In this document: positions 8,364 through 17,396 of the stretch, piece after piece
How positions within the stretch are numbered: position 1 is the stretch's first letter
Layout of the letters: each line of letters begins with the position of its first letter
Assembly: GCA_020638495.1 (NCBI GenBank)
Contig: JACKIN010000001.1
Location: forward strand, 496,001-560,000
Source of the DNA: Geminicoccaceae bacterium
GTDB lineage: Bacteria; Pseudomonadota; Alphaproteobacteria; Geminicoccales; Geminicoccaceae
Direction of reading: 5' to 3'
Length of the DNA stretch: 64,000 bases
Notes under the pieces: generated by a model
Told to the model about the DNA's origin: nothing
Seen by the model: the letters and a program-made list of their open reading frames with translations, nothing else
The model's database searches: none
Made by a program: the position numbers and the translations under genes

Positions 8364-9314
8364 TCAGCTGGCCACCGGCTGGTTGGCCTTGCGGTACTCC
8401 GCGAAGAGCACGGCCAGCGCCGCCGATGCCATGCGGGCCCGGAGCGCGTCCGCGCGACTTGTCAGCATGATCGGCACCCGCGCGCCGAGCACGACGCCGG
8501 CCGCGTCGGCATTGGCGAGGAACGTCAGGTTCTTGGCCAGCATGTTGCCGGCCTCGAGATCTGGTACGACGAGGATGTTGGCCTGGCCGGCGACAGGCGA
8601 GACAATGCCCTTGATCCTCGCCGCCTCCGGGCTGATCGCATTGTCCAGAGCCAGCGGCCCCTCGAGAAGCCCGCCGGTGATCTGGCCCCGGTCGGCCATC
8701 TTGCACAATGCGGCGGCATCGATGGTCGATGGGATCTTGCTGGTCACCGTCTCGACTGCCGAGAGGATGGCCACCTTCGCCTCGAGCTGCAGGGCGATGG
8801 CCAGATCGATGGCATTTTGCACGATGTCCCGCTTGGCATCGAGGTCGGGAAAGATGTTGACCGCGGCATCGGTGATGAAGAGCGGCTGCGCGTAGGTCGG
8901 GACCGCCATCGCGAAGACATGACTGATGCGCCGCTCGGTTCGCAGGCCGGTGTCGCGATGCGTGACCTCCGCCATCAGCTCGTCGGTGTGCAGGCTGCCC
9001 TTCATCAGAAGCTCGCCCCTGCCGGCTCGGATGAGCTTCACCGCCTCGGCCGCCGAGGCATGGCTGTGCGGGGTGTCGACGATCTCGAGCCCCTTCAGCG
9101 ACCTGCCGAGCTCCGCGGCCGCCGCCTCGATGCGGGAGCGCGGGCCGACGAGCAGCGGCTCGATGATGCCGCTGGCGCGAGCCTCGAGTGCGCCTTCGAG
9201 TGACACCGTATCGCATGGATGGGCGACGACGGTCGGCGTCGGCGAGAGCCGCCGGGTCGTCTCGATCAACCGCTCATACGCTTCGTGCCGCGGGCCGTCC
9301 TTGGGTGATGTCAT
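8364..9314 (-). CDS. Phosphotransacetylase-family acyltransferase (Pta/Ptb type)
   Basis: A 316-residue member of the phosphate acetyl/butyryl-transferase family, which interconverts acyl-CoA and acyl phosphate. Family segments visible are VAHPCDTVSLEGALEA, GIIEPLLVGPR, LMKGSLHTDELM near residue 100, LFITDAAVNIFPDL, and the C-terminal VPDLEAGNMLAKNL and GARVPIMLTSRAD. It lacks the N-terminal domains of long Pta enzymes. Acetate or butyrate kinase, the usual partner, is not next to it. The start at 9314 (MTSPKDG) has AGGA about 10 bases upstream; an ATG at 9332 is the alternative. Specificity for acetyl against butyryl groups cannot be read from the sequence. Confidence 0.85.
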   Translation of the reverse strand: MTSPKDGPRHEAYERLIETTRRLSPTPTVVAHPCDTVSLEGALEARASGIIEPLLVGPRSRIEAAAAELGRSLKGLEIVDTPHSHASAAEAVKLIRAGRGELLMKGSLHTDELMAEVTHRDTGLRTERRISHVFAMAVPTYAQPLFITDAAVNIFPDLDAKRDIVQNAIDLAIALQLEAKVAILSAVETVTSKIPSTIDAAALCKMADRGQITGGLLEGPLALDNAISPEAARIKGIVSPVAGQANILVVPDLEAGNMLAKNLTFLANADAAGVVLGARVPIMLTSRADALRARMASAALAVLFAEYRKANQPVAS

Positions 9315-9670
9315 CGTTCCGCTTTCCTGCATGGCCTGCCGACTGTGTGCTTCGCCTATCAGGGAACGCGGGCTCGAGAAAGATGCGCTCTTGCCGCAAT
9401 GCAGCGTGCCGAATTCCGGAGCCGCGTCGCCGGCGCAACGTGATGGATCGCCCCGCCACGATCGTCTAAGACGAAACCCGGGTACCGGTCTCGAGCAGCC
9501 TCCAACGGAAGGGTTCAGCCATGCGCCTCCATGATTTCGGGTTCCTGATCATCGCCGCGGGCATATGCGCGGCCGTCGCCTTGATCGTGGCCGCACAAGT
9601 TGCCTGAGTGAGCCACGCTGCCCGACATCGTTTTTCACGGACGCGATGACCGGATTTGGGTCGGCTGCCA
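9315..9670. other. Divergent intergenic region with one possible micro-ORF
   Basis: This 356-bp gap separates the pta-like gene (leftward) from the nucleotide-sugar dehydrogenase (rightward). Apart from the small ORF at 9521-9607 I see no RNA gene, repeat or strong promoter. It probably carries both promoters. Confidence 0.5.
9521..9607 (+). CDS. Possible 28-residue single-TM micro-protein
   Basis: ATG to TGA gives 28 residues (MRLHDFGFLIIAAGI followed by CAAVALIVAAQVA). A short polar head is followed by one continuous hydrophobic helix from about residue 8 to the C-terminus. A GGAAGGG sequence lies about 8 bases upstream as ribosome-binding site. It sits alone in the divergent gap, 63 bp before the dehydrogenase start. 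No known family is recognised. A chance ORF of this size is possible; the good ribosome-binding site and clean TM helix are what support it. Confidence 0.4.
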   Translation: MRLHDFGFLIIAAGICAAVALIVAAQVA

Positions 9671-11011
9671 ATGACGCCGGTGGATGCCGCCCAGCTGGAG
9701 CATCGATATTCGTCTCGCACGGCGACGCTCGGCATCATGGGCATGGGCTATGTCGGCCTGCCCTTGATGCTGGCGGCTACCGGAGCCGGGTTCCGCGTGA
9801 TCGGCTTCGACATCGACCTGCCGAAGGTCGAAGGGTTGAACGCCGGCCTGAGCCCGCTTGCCCATATCGGTCATGCGCCCATCGCCGCGGCAAGGGAATC
9901 GGGTCGCTTCGAGGCGACGGGTGATTTCGGTCGCATCGGTGAAACCGATGCCATCCTGATCTGCGTGCCGACACCGCTCGGCCGGCACAAGGAGCCCGAT
10001 CTGTCCTATGTGGTCGGGACGATCGAGGCGATGGCACCCCATCTGCAGCCGGGCCAGCTGATCGTGCTCGAATCGACCACCTGGCCGGGAACCACCGACG
10101 AGATCGTCAGACCGCTCGTCGAGGCGGCAGGTTTCCATTCCGGCTCGGACATCTTCATCGCCTACAGCCCCGAGCGCGAGGATCCCGGCAATTCGGAGTT
10201 CCGGACCGGCACGATCCCGAAGGTCGTCGGTGGTGACGGCGAGACCGCGCTCAGGCTGGCCTGCACGCTCTATCGCCAGTTCGTCAGCCATGTCGTGCCG
10301 GTATCGACCCCCGCCACGGCCGAGGCGGTCAAGCTCACCGAGAACATCTTTCGGGCGGTCAATATCGCCCTGGTCAACGAGCTGAAGCTGGTCCTCGAGC
10401 GCATGGATATCGACATTTTCGAGGTCATCGACGCCGCGAAGACCAAGCCCTTCGGGTATATGCCCTTCTATCCCGGACCCGGGCTGGGCGGCCACTGCAT
10501 CCCGATCGACCCCTTCTACCTGACCTGGCGGGCACGCGAGTTCGGCATCGCCACGAAGTTCATCGAGCTGGCCGGCGAGATCAACACCGCGATGCCTCAA
10601 TACGTCCTGGGGCGAGCGGCGGAGGCCCTCGACCGGCAGCAGGGCAAGGGCCTTTCCGGCGCCACGGTTCTGCTGCTCGGCGTGGCTTACAAGAAGAACA
10701 TCGACGACATGCGCGAGAGCCCCGCGCTGGCAATCTGGGAATTGCTGCGCGATCGGGATGCAACGGTCACCTATCACGACCCGAACGTGCCGGTCATACC
10801 CGCGACGCGCGAGCACGCCTCGCTCACCGGCTCCCGGTCGGTGCCGCTCGACAGGGCGGTGGTCGGGGCGGTCGATCTCGTGGTCATCGTCACGGACCAT
10901 GGTTCCGTCGACTATTCGCTCGTGGCGGAAGCGGCGCGGCTGGTGGTCGACACCCGCAACGTCATGGCTCCGTTTGCGGCCAGGATGGGGTCACGACTGG
11001 CACGCGCCTGA
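9671..11011 (+). CDS. UDP-sugar 6-dehydrogenase (UDP-N-acetylglucosamine dehydrogenase type)
   Basis: A 446-residue NAD-dependent UDP-glucose/GDP-mannose dehydrogenase family enzyme. It oxidises C6 of a nucleotide sugar to the uronate for polysaccharide synthesis. The N-terminal Rossmann motif is GMGYVGLPL, with FDID at the end of beta-2. The central helix holds KLTENIFRAVNIALVNE, and the catalytic Cys lies in GPGLGGHCIPIDPFYL near residue 275. The C-terminal domain carries LLLGVAYKKNIDDMRESPA. The GHCIPIDPFYL and YKKNIDDMRESP wording resembles the WbpA (UDP-GlcNAc) branch more than UDP-glucose dehydrogenase, so that substrate is favoured but unproven. Start ATG 9671 is chosen over an in-frame TTG at 9656. 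Confidence 0.92.
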   Translation: MTPVDAAQLEHRYSSRTATLGIMGMGYVGLPLMLAATGAGFRVIGFDIDLPKVEGLNAGLSPLAHIGHAPIAAARESGRFEATGDFGRIGETDAILICVPTPLGRHKEPDLSYVVGTIEAMAPHLQPGQLIVLESTTWPGTTDEIVRPLVEAAGFHSGSDIFIAYSPEREDPGNSEFRTGTIPKVVGGDGETALRLACTLYRQFVSHVVPVSTPATAEAVKLTENIFRAVNIALVNELKLVLERMDIDIFEVIDAAKTKPFGYMPFYPGPGLGGHCIPIDPFYLTWRAREFGIATKFIELAGEINTAMPQYVLGRAAEALDRQQGKGLSGATVLLLGVAYKKNIDDMRESPALAIWELLRDRDATVTYHDPNVPVIPATREHASLTGSRSVPLDRAVVGAVDLVVIVTDHGSVDYSLVAEAARLVVDTRNVMAPFAARMGSRLARA

Positions 11012-11085
11012 GCGGCAGGCGCCCTTGTTGCGGGTCGAGTTTCACGGCATACGATGCCGCCATCGACTGCTCCTGGAGGATGCCA

Positions 11086-12288
11086 ATGGCGCTCATCGCC
11101 CGAAGTCTGGCTCGCATCAAGCCGTCACCGACGATCGCCGTGACCAATCTGGCGCGGGAGCTGAAGGCGGCCGGTCGCGACATCATCGGCCTCGGCGCCG
11201 GCGAGCCGGACTTCGACACGCCGGAGCACATCAAGGAGGCGGCGATCGAGGCGATTCGCGCCGGCGACACGAAGTACACGGCGGTCGACGGCACGCCCGC
11301 GCTGAAGGAGGCGATCATCGCCAAGTTCGCGCGCGAGAACAGCCTCGTCTACGGCATGCAGGAAATCTCGGTCGGCACCGGCGGGAAGCAGGTGCTGTAC
11401 AACGCTTTCATGGCGACCCTCGATCCCGAGGACGAGGTGCTGATCCCGGCACCCTATTGGGTCTCCTATCCCGACATGGTGCTGCTCGCCGGCGGCAAGC
11501 CGGTGGCGATCGACTGCACTGCGGAGGCGGCGTTCAAGCTGCAGCCCGATCAGCTCGAGGCCGCGATCACGCCGGCGACCAAGTGGCTGATCCTGAACTC
11601 ACCGAGCAACCCCACTGGCGCCGCCTATACGGAAGGCGAGCTCAAGGCGCTCGCGGACGTGCTGCTGCGCCATCCACAGGTGCATGTCATGACCGACGAC
11701 ATGTACGAGCATCTTGTCTACGACGATTTCCGCTTCACGACGATCGCGCAGGTCGAGCCGGCCCTGCAGGCGCGGACGCTGACGGTGAACGGCGTCTCGA
11801 AGGCCTATGCGATGACCGGATGGCGGATCGGCTATGCGGGTGGCCCGGCCGCGATCATCAAGGCCATGGGCATGGTGCAGTCGCAGAGCACGTCGAACCC
11901 GAGCTCGATCAGCCAGGCAGCCGCAGTGGCAGCGCTCAATGGCCCGCAGGATTTCCTCCCCGAGCGCAATGCCGTGTTCGCCCAGCGTCGTGATCTCATC
12001 GTCGACCTGCTCAACGAGGCGCCGGGGCTGAGCTGCCCGTCACCGGAGGGTGCCTTCTATGTCTATCCGAGCTGCGCCGGCGTGATCGGCCGCAAGTCGC
12101 CGGACGGGGCCGTCATCGATTCGAGCGAGGCATTCGCCCGATTCCTTCTGGAGGATGGTGGTGTCGCCGTGGTGCATGGGTCGGCCTTCGGCCTCGATCC
12201 GCATTTCCGCATTTCCTATGCGACGGCGACCGAGCAGCTCGAGGAAGCCGGCAAGCGGATCATCGCCACCTGCCAGAAGCTGGGCTGA
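11086..12288 (+). CDS. aatA: Class I aspartate aminotransferase
   Basis: A 400-residue PLP-dependent aminotransferase of fold type I, alphaproteobacterial AatA/AspC branch, moving amino groups between aspartate (possibly prephenate) and 2-oxoglutarate. Visible motifs are LGAGEPDFDTPEHIK, the PLP-phosphate and substrate region NSPSNPTGAAY, DDMYEHLVYD, the Schiff-base Lys in NGVSKAYAMTGWRIGY near residue 240, and the C-terminal substrate Arg in HFRISYATA. GGAGGA at 11075-11080, five bases before ATG 11086, fixes the start; an ATG six bases earlier overlaps that site. A short inverted repeat (CGGCAT/ATGCCG) precedes it. It stands as its own unit. Confidence 0.94.
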   Translation: MALIARSLARIKPSPTIAVTNLARELKAAGRDIIGLGAGEPDFDTPEHIKEAAIEAIRAGDTKYTAVDGTPALKEAIIAKFARENSLVYGMQEISVGTGGKQVLYNAFMATLDPEDEVLIPAPYWVSYPDMVLLAGGKPVAIDCTAEAAFKLQPDQLEAAITPATKWLILNSPSNPTGAAYTEGELKALADVLLRHPQVHVMTDDMYEHLVYDDFRFTTIAQVEPALQARTLTVNGVSKAYAMTGWRIGYAGGPAAIIKAMGMVQSQSTSNPSSISQAAAVAALNGPQDFLPERNAVFAQRRDLIVDLLNEAPGLSCPSPEGAFYVYPSCAGVIGRKSPDGAVIDSSEAFARFLLEDGGVAVVHGSAFGLDPHFRISYATATEQLEEAGKRIIATCQKLG

Positions 12289-12299
12289 ACGCCAGCCGT

Positions 12300-12797
12300 C
12301 TATCGGCCGAAATGTGGATGGTGAACGACGTCGCCGACGGCGATTCCCAGACGCTCGGCCTCGCCACCGCGGATTTCGAGCACGCCCGCGACCGGGCCGC
12401 CCGAGGCGAGCACGGCCTCCGAGTACGGGGTCGTGCGGGCGTCGATCTTGCGGATGAGGCCGGTGGCGTCGATGAACAGCATGTCCAGGCTGGTCGGCGT
12501 GTTCTTCATCCACATGGCTACGGGACGCGGCGGCTCGTGGACAAAAAGCATCCCGGTGCCGTCCGGAACATCGACGCGAAACATGAGACCCTTGCTCTGC
12601 TCGGCGGGAGAACGGGCCATCTCGACCAGGAAGTGAACAGTCCCCGCCTTCGTGCGAATGGCGAGCGGCTCGATCGCGAGACGTTCCTGTGGCGTGCCAC
12701 CCGCGTCCTGGGCGGCACTGCCGGAAACCCATGCGGCAGGCAGCAGCGCCATAACCCCGAGGACGCCGCGCCGCCCGAAGCTCCGCTTGCCGCTCAT
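12300..12797 (-). CDS. Exported DUF192 family protein
   Basis: A 165-residue protein. The basic start RRGVLGVMALLPAAWVSGSAA is a signal peptide (Tat-like RRG). The mature part is a DUF192 domain: FLVEMARSPAEQSKGLMFR, GTGMLFVHEPPRPVAMWMKNT, LDMLFIDATGLI, VLEIRGGEAERLGIAVGD. DUF192 proteins are small beta-barrels of unsettled role. The ATG overlaps the NAD kinase stop codon (ATGA), so it is translated as the second gene of that operon. Confidence 0.88.
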   Translation of the reverse strand: MSGKRSFGRRGVLGVMALLPAAWVSGSAAQDAGGTPQERLAIEPLAIRTKAGTVHFLVEMARSPAEQSKGLMFRVDVPDGTGMLFVHEPPRPVAMWMKNTPTSLDMLFIDATGLIRKIDARTTPYSEAVLASGGPVAGVLEIRGGEAERLGIAVGDVVHHPHFGR

Positions 12798-13552
12798 GGG
12801 ATGAACTGCTCCTTCAAGATCCGTTCCTCCAGGTTGTGCTCGGGGTCGAACAAGAGCCGAAATCCATGGGTCTTGTCTTCCCAGATTTCGATGGAAGTCA
12901 CGTCGCGCACCTCGGTGAAGTCGGCGACCGCGCTGACCGGACGCTTGATCGGGTCGAGAACGCGGATACGAAATCGCGTTCGACTGCCGAGCAGCGCACC
13001 ACGCCAGCGGCGGGGACGGAAGGCGCTGATTGGCGTGAGCGCCAGGATATTGGAGCCCAGGGGAATGATCGGCCCGTGCGCGGAGAGGTTGTAAGCGGTC
13101 GAGCCCGCCGGGGTCGCCACCATGACACCGTCGCAGACCAGCTCCGGCAATCGTTTGACGCTGTCGATCTCGATGCTGAGAGCCGCTGCCTGGCGGGTCT
13201 GGCGGAAGACCGAGACCTCGTTGATGGCGAGGCCGCGCACCTCGCCGCCACTCGCCCGTTCGGCGCACATGCGAAGAGGGTAGAGATCCACGGCCATTGC
13301 CCCGGCGATGCGACCGAGGAGATCGTCCGGCGTGTAGGCATTCAGGAGGAAGCCGACCGTGCCGAGGTTCATGCCGTAGATCGAGACGTCGCGATCGATG
13401 AAGCGATGCAGCACTTCCAGCATGAATCCGTCTCCGCCGAGCGCCACGACCACGTCGGCGGAATCCGCTTCCACCGATGGGTAACGGGCCGTCAGATCGT
13501 GGAGTGCACGCCCGGCATCCGGCGTGTCGGCGGCGAGGAACCCGAGCCTCAT
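12794..13552 (-). CDS. nadK: NAD kinase
   Basis: A 252-residue ATP-NAD kinase that phosphorylates NAD to NADP in the cytoplasm. The catalytic GGDG is in VVALGGDGFMLEVLH near residues 40-55. NLGTVGFLLN, the conserved NE motif in INEVSVFRQ, the substrate loop VCDGVMVATPAGSTAYNLSAHGP and LTPISAFRPR follow in order. The length fits the alphaproteobacterial short form. ATG 13552 (MRLGFLAADTP) is preferred to an upstream ATG at 13624, which would add a basic unrelated tail. It is coupled by ATGA to the DUF192 gene and divergent from moaA. Confidence 0.94.
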   Translation of the reverse strand: MRLGFLAADTPDAGRALHDLTARYPSVEADSADVVVALGGDGFMLEVLHRFIDRDVSIYGMNLGTVGFLLNAYTPDDLLGRIAGAMAVDLYPLRMCAERASGGEVRGLAINEVSVFRQTRQAAALSIEIDSVKRLPELVCDGVMVATPAGSTAYNLSAHGPIIPLGSNILALTPISAFRPRRWRGALLGSRTRFRIRVLDPIKRPVSAVADFTEVRDVTSIEIWEDKTHGFRLLFDPEHNLEERILKEQFIP

Positions 13553-13710
13553 GCGATGCGAGCCCTTCCGGGTGAGCAGCTGGCGAAAATGCCGTCGGCG
13601 GCGTCCGCGCGGAAGCTGGTCCATTCACAAGCGGGGTCGAGCGTATTAGCTTTAGGGAGAATGCGTAAGCCGGGAATGCCAGCGGCTTGGCGCTCGAGGT
13701 GGAGGACAGC

Positions 13711-14709
13711 ATGCTCGTCGACGGCTTCGGCCGGCAGATTTCCTATGTCAGGGTGTCGGTTACCGACCGCTGCGATTTCCGTTGCGTCTACTGCATGGCC
13801 GAGAACATGGTCTTCCTGCCGAAGCGGGATCTCCTCAGTCTCGAGGAGCTGGAAAGGCTGTGTGATGCCTTCATCCAGACCGGTGTCCGCAAGATCCGGC
13901 TGACCGGTGGCGAGCCTCTGGTGCGGCGTGGCGTGATGTCGCTGATACAGGCGCTGGGCCGCCGGTTGGGCCCGGTGCCCGGAACCCTGGAGGAGCTGAC
14001 GCTGACGACCAACGGCAGCCAGCTCGAGCGCCATGCTGAGGGACTGGTCGCCGCCGGCGTCCGCCGCATCAATGTTTCGCTCGATACGCTCAGACCCGGT
14101 CGCTTCGAGGCGATCACCCGCTGGGGCCGGTTCGAACAGGTGATGCAGGGCATCGCCGCTGCGCGTTCGGCGGGGCTCGCGATCAAGATCAACATGGTGG
14201 CGCTCAAGGATGTCAACGAGGACGAGTTCGATCAGATGATCGCCTGGTGCGGTGCCGAGGGCTACGACCTTACCCTGATCGAAACCATGCCGCTCGGCGA
14301 CATCGATGGCGACCGCACCGATCAGTATCTGCCGCTGTCGTTGGTCCGCGCCCGCCTGCAGCAACGCTGGAGGCTCACCGATCTCGACTGCTCGACCGGT
14401 GGGCCGGCGCGCTATGTGAGGGTCGAGGAGACCGGGGGACGGCTCGGCTTCATCACGCCGATGAGCCATAATTTCTGCGAGTCCTGCAACCGCGTCCGGG
14501 TCACCTGCACGGGTACGATGTACATGTGCCTCGGCCAGGAGGATGCGATCGACCTCCGCACACCCTTGCGCGGTGCCGAGGACAACGGCCCGGTGGTCGC
14601 CGCCATCGAGGCCGGCATCGGGCGCAAGCCCAAGGGTCATGATTTCGTCATCGACCGGCGCCGCAAGCGCCCGGCGCTGGCGCGGCACATGAGCGTGACG
14701 GGCGGCTGA
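13711..14709 (+). CDS. moaA: GTP 3',8-cyclase MoaA
   Basis: A 332-residue radical-SAM enzyme that converts GTP to 3',8-cyclo-7,8-dihydro-GTP, the first step of molybdenum cofactor synthesis. The N-terminal SAM [4Fe-4S] motif is CDFRCVYC (CxxxCxxC), then the SAM-binding LTGGEPLVRRG. The second cluster is held by Cys residues in FCESCNRVRVTCTGTMYMCL. The protein ends in the conserved Gly-Gly (SVTGG). GGAGG-like sequence 5-9 bases before ATG 13711 supports this start over a TTG at 13687. No other moa genes are adjacent. Confidence 0.95.
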   Translation: MLVDGFGRQISYVRVSVTDRCDFRCVYCMAENMVFLPKRDLLSLEELERLCDAFIQTGVRKIRLTGGEPLVRRGVMSLIQALGRRLGPVPGTLEELTLTTNGSQLERHAEGLVAAGVRRINVSLDTLRPGRFEAITRWGRFEQVMQGIAAARSAGLAIKINMVALKDVNEDEFDQMIAWCGAEGYDLTLIETMPLGDIDGDRTDQYLPLSLVRARLQQRWRLTDLDCSTGGPARYVRVEETGGRLGFITPMSHNFCESCNRVRVTCTGTMYMCLGQEDAIDLRTPLRGAEDNGPVVAAIEAGIGRKPKGHDFVIDRRRKRPALARHMSVTGG

Positions 14710-14731
14710 CCCCTCCGGGCCGGCCCTCGGT

Positions 14732-17212
14732 CTATTCGATCTGGCGCCCGGCCAGCGTCATCTGCCGGCTCCCCAGCACGAGCTTGTGGGCTTCTTCCGC
14801 CGGAATCGGCCGACTGAACAGATAGCCTTGCAGCTCGTGGCAGCCGCAGCCGCGCAGAATCTCGTACTGCTCGGGCGACTCGACGCCTTCGGCGATGATC
14901 TTGAGGCCGAGAGCGGAGCCGAAGGCGATGATCGCGCGGGCGATCGCGGCACTTGCTTCATTGTGCGCGATGTCCCGCACGAAGGAACGGTCGACCTTCA
15001 GCGAGCGGATGGGAAATCGCTTGAGATAGGAGAGCGACGAGTAGCCCGTGCCGAAGTCGTCGACGGCGAGGCTGATCCCGAGCTCGTCGAGCTCGCCCAG
15101 CCGACGCGTGGCATCGATCACATCCTCCATGATGACGCTCTCGGTGAGCTCGAACTCGAGCAGACGCGCCGGGAACCGTGTCGCCTCGAGGGTCTGGCGG
15201 ACATGCGGCACGAGATTGCGGTTGTTGTACTGCCGCCCGGAGATATTGATGGCCAGTCGCAAGGGGGCGATGCCGGCATCGAACCATGTCTGAAGCTCGC
15301 GGCAGGCGGCCTCGAGGACCCATTCGCCGATGGCGATGATGGCACCGGTCTCCTCGGCAAGCGGGATGAACTCCCCGGGCGGGATCATGCCCAGCTCCGG
15401 ATGCTGCCAGCGGATCAACGCCTCCATGCCGACAATGCGCGACGAGGCGAAGCTGATCTGGGGCTGGTAGTGGAGGAGGAATTCACCCCGCTCCACCGCT
15501 TCGACCAGCTGTCGCTCCAGCATCAGGCGATCGAAGGAGACGGCGTTCAGCGCATTGCTGAAGAACTGGAAGACCTGGCCGCGCCCTGCCGGCAGCCGGT
15601 CGAGTGCCGCTTCGGCGTTGGCGAGCAGCGTTTCCGCCTGATCGCCGTCGTTCGGGAACACCGCGATGCCGACCATGCCGCCGACGGCGATCTCCCGACC
15701 GTCCACCACGACGGGCTCCAGCAGCTCGTCCAGCATCACACGAGCCAGCTTGGCAGCGCCGTCGGCGCCCTCATGACCGAAGGCGAGAATTGCAAAGCGC
15801 ATCTCGTCGGTTCGCGCCAGGGTGTCGAGACGGCCGATTGACTGCTCGAGGCGGCGCACAAGGGCCGTCAGGAGCTGGTCGATGGCTGCTCGACCGAAGG
15901 AGCGCTCGACGAGATTCAGGCGATCGATACCGAGGACCATGACCGTCAAGCCGGAGCCAGCAAGCGTCGCCCGTGCCACGGCCTGCCGCAGGCGGTCGAG
16001 AAACAGGAAGCGGTTGGGCAGGGCCGTGGCCGGATCGTGATAGAGCGTGTCGCGCAGCGAGCGGCCGGAAGAGCCCTCGCCAGCGAGCGTCACGAGCACA
16101 TGACCCCCGCCGCAGATCGACAGTCGCTGCAGCACAAACCGCGGCGTCAGATGCGCCGGAGCGCCGACGGGCACCGTCAGCGATGGCGCGGCCGCCGGAT
16201 CCTTCCCGCCGCGGACGAACTGCTCGACCGCAACCGAGTCCGGCAGCGACAAACACCGGATCGATTGTCCGATGATCGTTTCGGTCGACTGACCGAGCGC
16301 CGCGCCGAAATCACCGGAGCAACCGACGACATGGCCGGTCGGGTCGAGGAGGATCGATGAGACACCCAGAAGCCCGAGGGCTTCGACCAGAGCCGACTGC
16401 GCGCTTGTGCTGCCGAGCGTCGCGGGCAGCGTGGCAAAGGACGGCTCGATCGCACCAGGAGGCCGTGGATCCGGCAGCGGATCGACGATCCATGCACAGC
16501 CCTGGAGGCCGACGACCTCGCCACTTGCTGGATGCCGCACGGGAACCGCCGTGTCATGCAGCGTGATCCGGCTCCTGGCCGCGTGGCACAGCCGATAGGT
16601 CGACGACTGAGGTACGCCTTGCAGGAGCTCCAGATGACGCCGGCGAAGGGCCGGGCGGGCCGCCCGCTCGGCGAGGTGCAGCCAGCCCTCGGCGGTGTCT
16701 GCGAGCCCCAGCACCCGGCTGAATCTCGGTTGGCTCGCGACTATCCGCCACTTTCCGTCGGGTGCCAGGACGGCGAAGTAGCGAAACGAGCCAGGTGGCG
16801 GCGGCAGCAAGGCGGTTCCAGGCCAGGCACGCGCGAGCGTGTCCGTATCCGAGACCAGCTCCGCGGTCATGAGGTAGGCGGGGTCGGCCGGGCGACCGTG
16901 CAGCCGCACGACTGCCGGACCATCGCAATCGAGCGCTATCTCGCGATCGAAGTCGCGCCGTTCGGCGATGTGGGCCATTGCATCAGCATGATCGGCGGCC
17001 GCCACGAAGCAGGTTTCGCCCTGGGAGGGGCCTGCGTCACCCGTAAGCTCGCCATCCTGCCAGAGCGCCAGCCAGGCCGCATTGGCAGCGACCACGCGGA
17101 CGCTGGCCGGTGATGGACCACTGCTGTCCAGGAGAGCGGCCGCGATGGGCAAGGCATCGAGCAGCGGCTGAGCCGGCAGCACCTGGCTCGACAGTTCAGA
17201 CACCAGCGACAC
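14732..17212 (-). CDS. GGDEF-EAL protein with a degenerate GGDEF motif
   Basis: An 826-residue protein without clear TM helices. The N-terminal ~390 residues contain PAS-like sensory segments (LLDALPIAAALLDSS; RYFAVLAPDGKWRIVASQ; ALGLLGVSSILLDPTGHVV). The cyclase-like domain (about 390-555) has LARTDEMRFAIL where LARxGGDEFAIL is expected, so the GGDE active site (near 468-472) is absent. The EAL domain looks complete: MEALIRWQHP (E597), INISGRQ, LEFELTES, VDDFGTGYSS, LKVDRSF and AEGVES. It is therefore predicted to be a c-di-GMP phosphodiesterase with a regulatory GTP-binding pseudo-cyclase domain. An AT-rich 184-bp gap precedes it. Confidence 0.92.
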   Translation of the reverse strand: MSLVSELSSQVLPAQPLLDALPIAAALLDSSGPSPASVRVVAANAAWLALWQDGELTGDAGPSQGETCFVAAADHADAMAHIAERRDFDREIALDCDGPAVVRLHGRPADPAYLMTAELVSDTDTLARAWPGTALLPPPPGSFRYFAVLAPDGKWRIVASQPRFSRVLGLADTAEGWLHLAERAARPALRRRHLELLQGVPQSSTYRLCHAARSRITLHDTAVPVRHPASGEVVGLQGCAWIVDPLPDPRPPGAIEPSFATLPATLGSTSAQSALVEALGLLGVSSILLDPTGHVVGCSGDFGAALGQSTETIIGQSIRCLSLPDSVAVEQFVRGGKDPAAAPSLTVPVGAPAHLTPRFVLQRLSICGGGHVLVTLAGEGSSGRSLRDTLYHDPATALPNRFLFLDRLRQAVARATLAGSGLTVMVLGIDRLNLVERSFGRAAIDQLLTALVRRLEQSIGRLDTLARTDEMRFAILAFGHEGADGAAKLARVMLDELLEPVVVDGREIAVGGMVGIAVFPNDGDQAETLLANAEAALDRLPAGRGQVFQFFSNALNAVSFDRLMLERQLVEAVERGEFLLHYQPQISFASSRIVGMEALIRWQHPELGMIPPGEFIPLAEETGAIIAIGEWVLEAACRELQTWFDAGIAPLRLAINISGRQYNNRNLVPHVRQTLEATRFPARLLEFELTESVIMEDVIDATRRLGELDELGISLAVDDFGTGYSSLSYLKRFPIRSLKVDRSFVRDIAHNEASAAIARAIIAFGSALGLKIIAEGVESPEQYEILRGCGCHELQGYLFSRPIPAEEAHKLVLGSRQMTLAGRQIE

Positions 17213-17396
17213 GCAATGGTCCGGCTCGAGGGGAGATCATCGCAGCTTCGGAAGGCGGCCGATCCAGCAGCATGAAACTACTTATAGGAGAAAATAATTG
17301 CGCATATTAGCCTTAAGCGCAAGTAGAGTCCGTTTGTCCGCCACGCCGATGCCATGCATGGATTCCCGGCACGGCGCCGCTATGTTGTCCGGCGGT
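17213..17396. other. AT-rich gap with an inverted repeat upstream of the GGDEF-EAL gene
   Basis: This gap of 184 bp contains a strongly AT-rich patch at about 17270-17325, unlike the surrounding GC-rich sequence. In it TTGCGC (17298-17303) and GCGCAA (17317-17322) form an inverted repeat. On the minus strand TTGCGC-N17-AATTAT could be a weak promoter for the leftward GGDEF-EAL gene. Confidence 0.35.
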
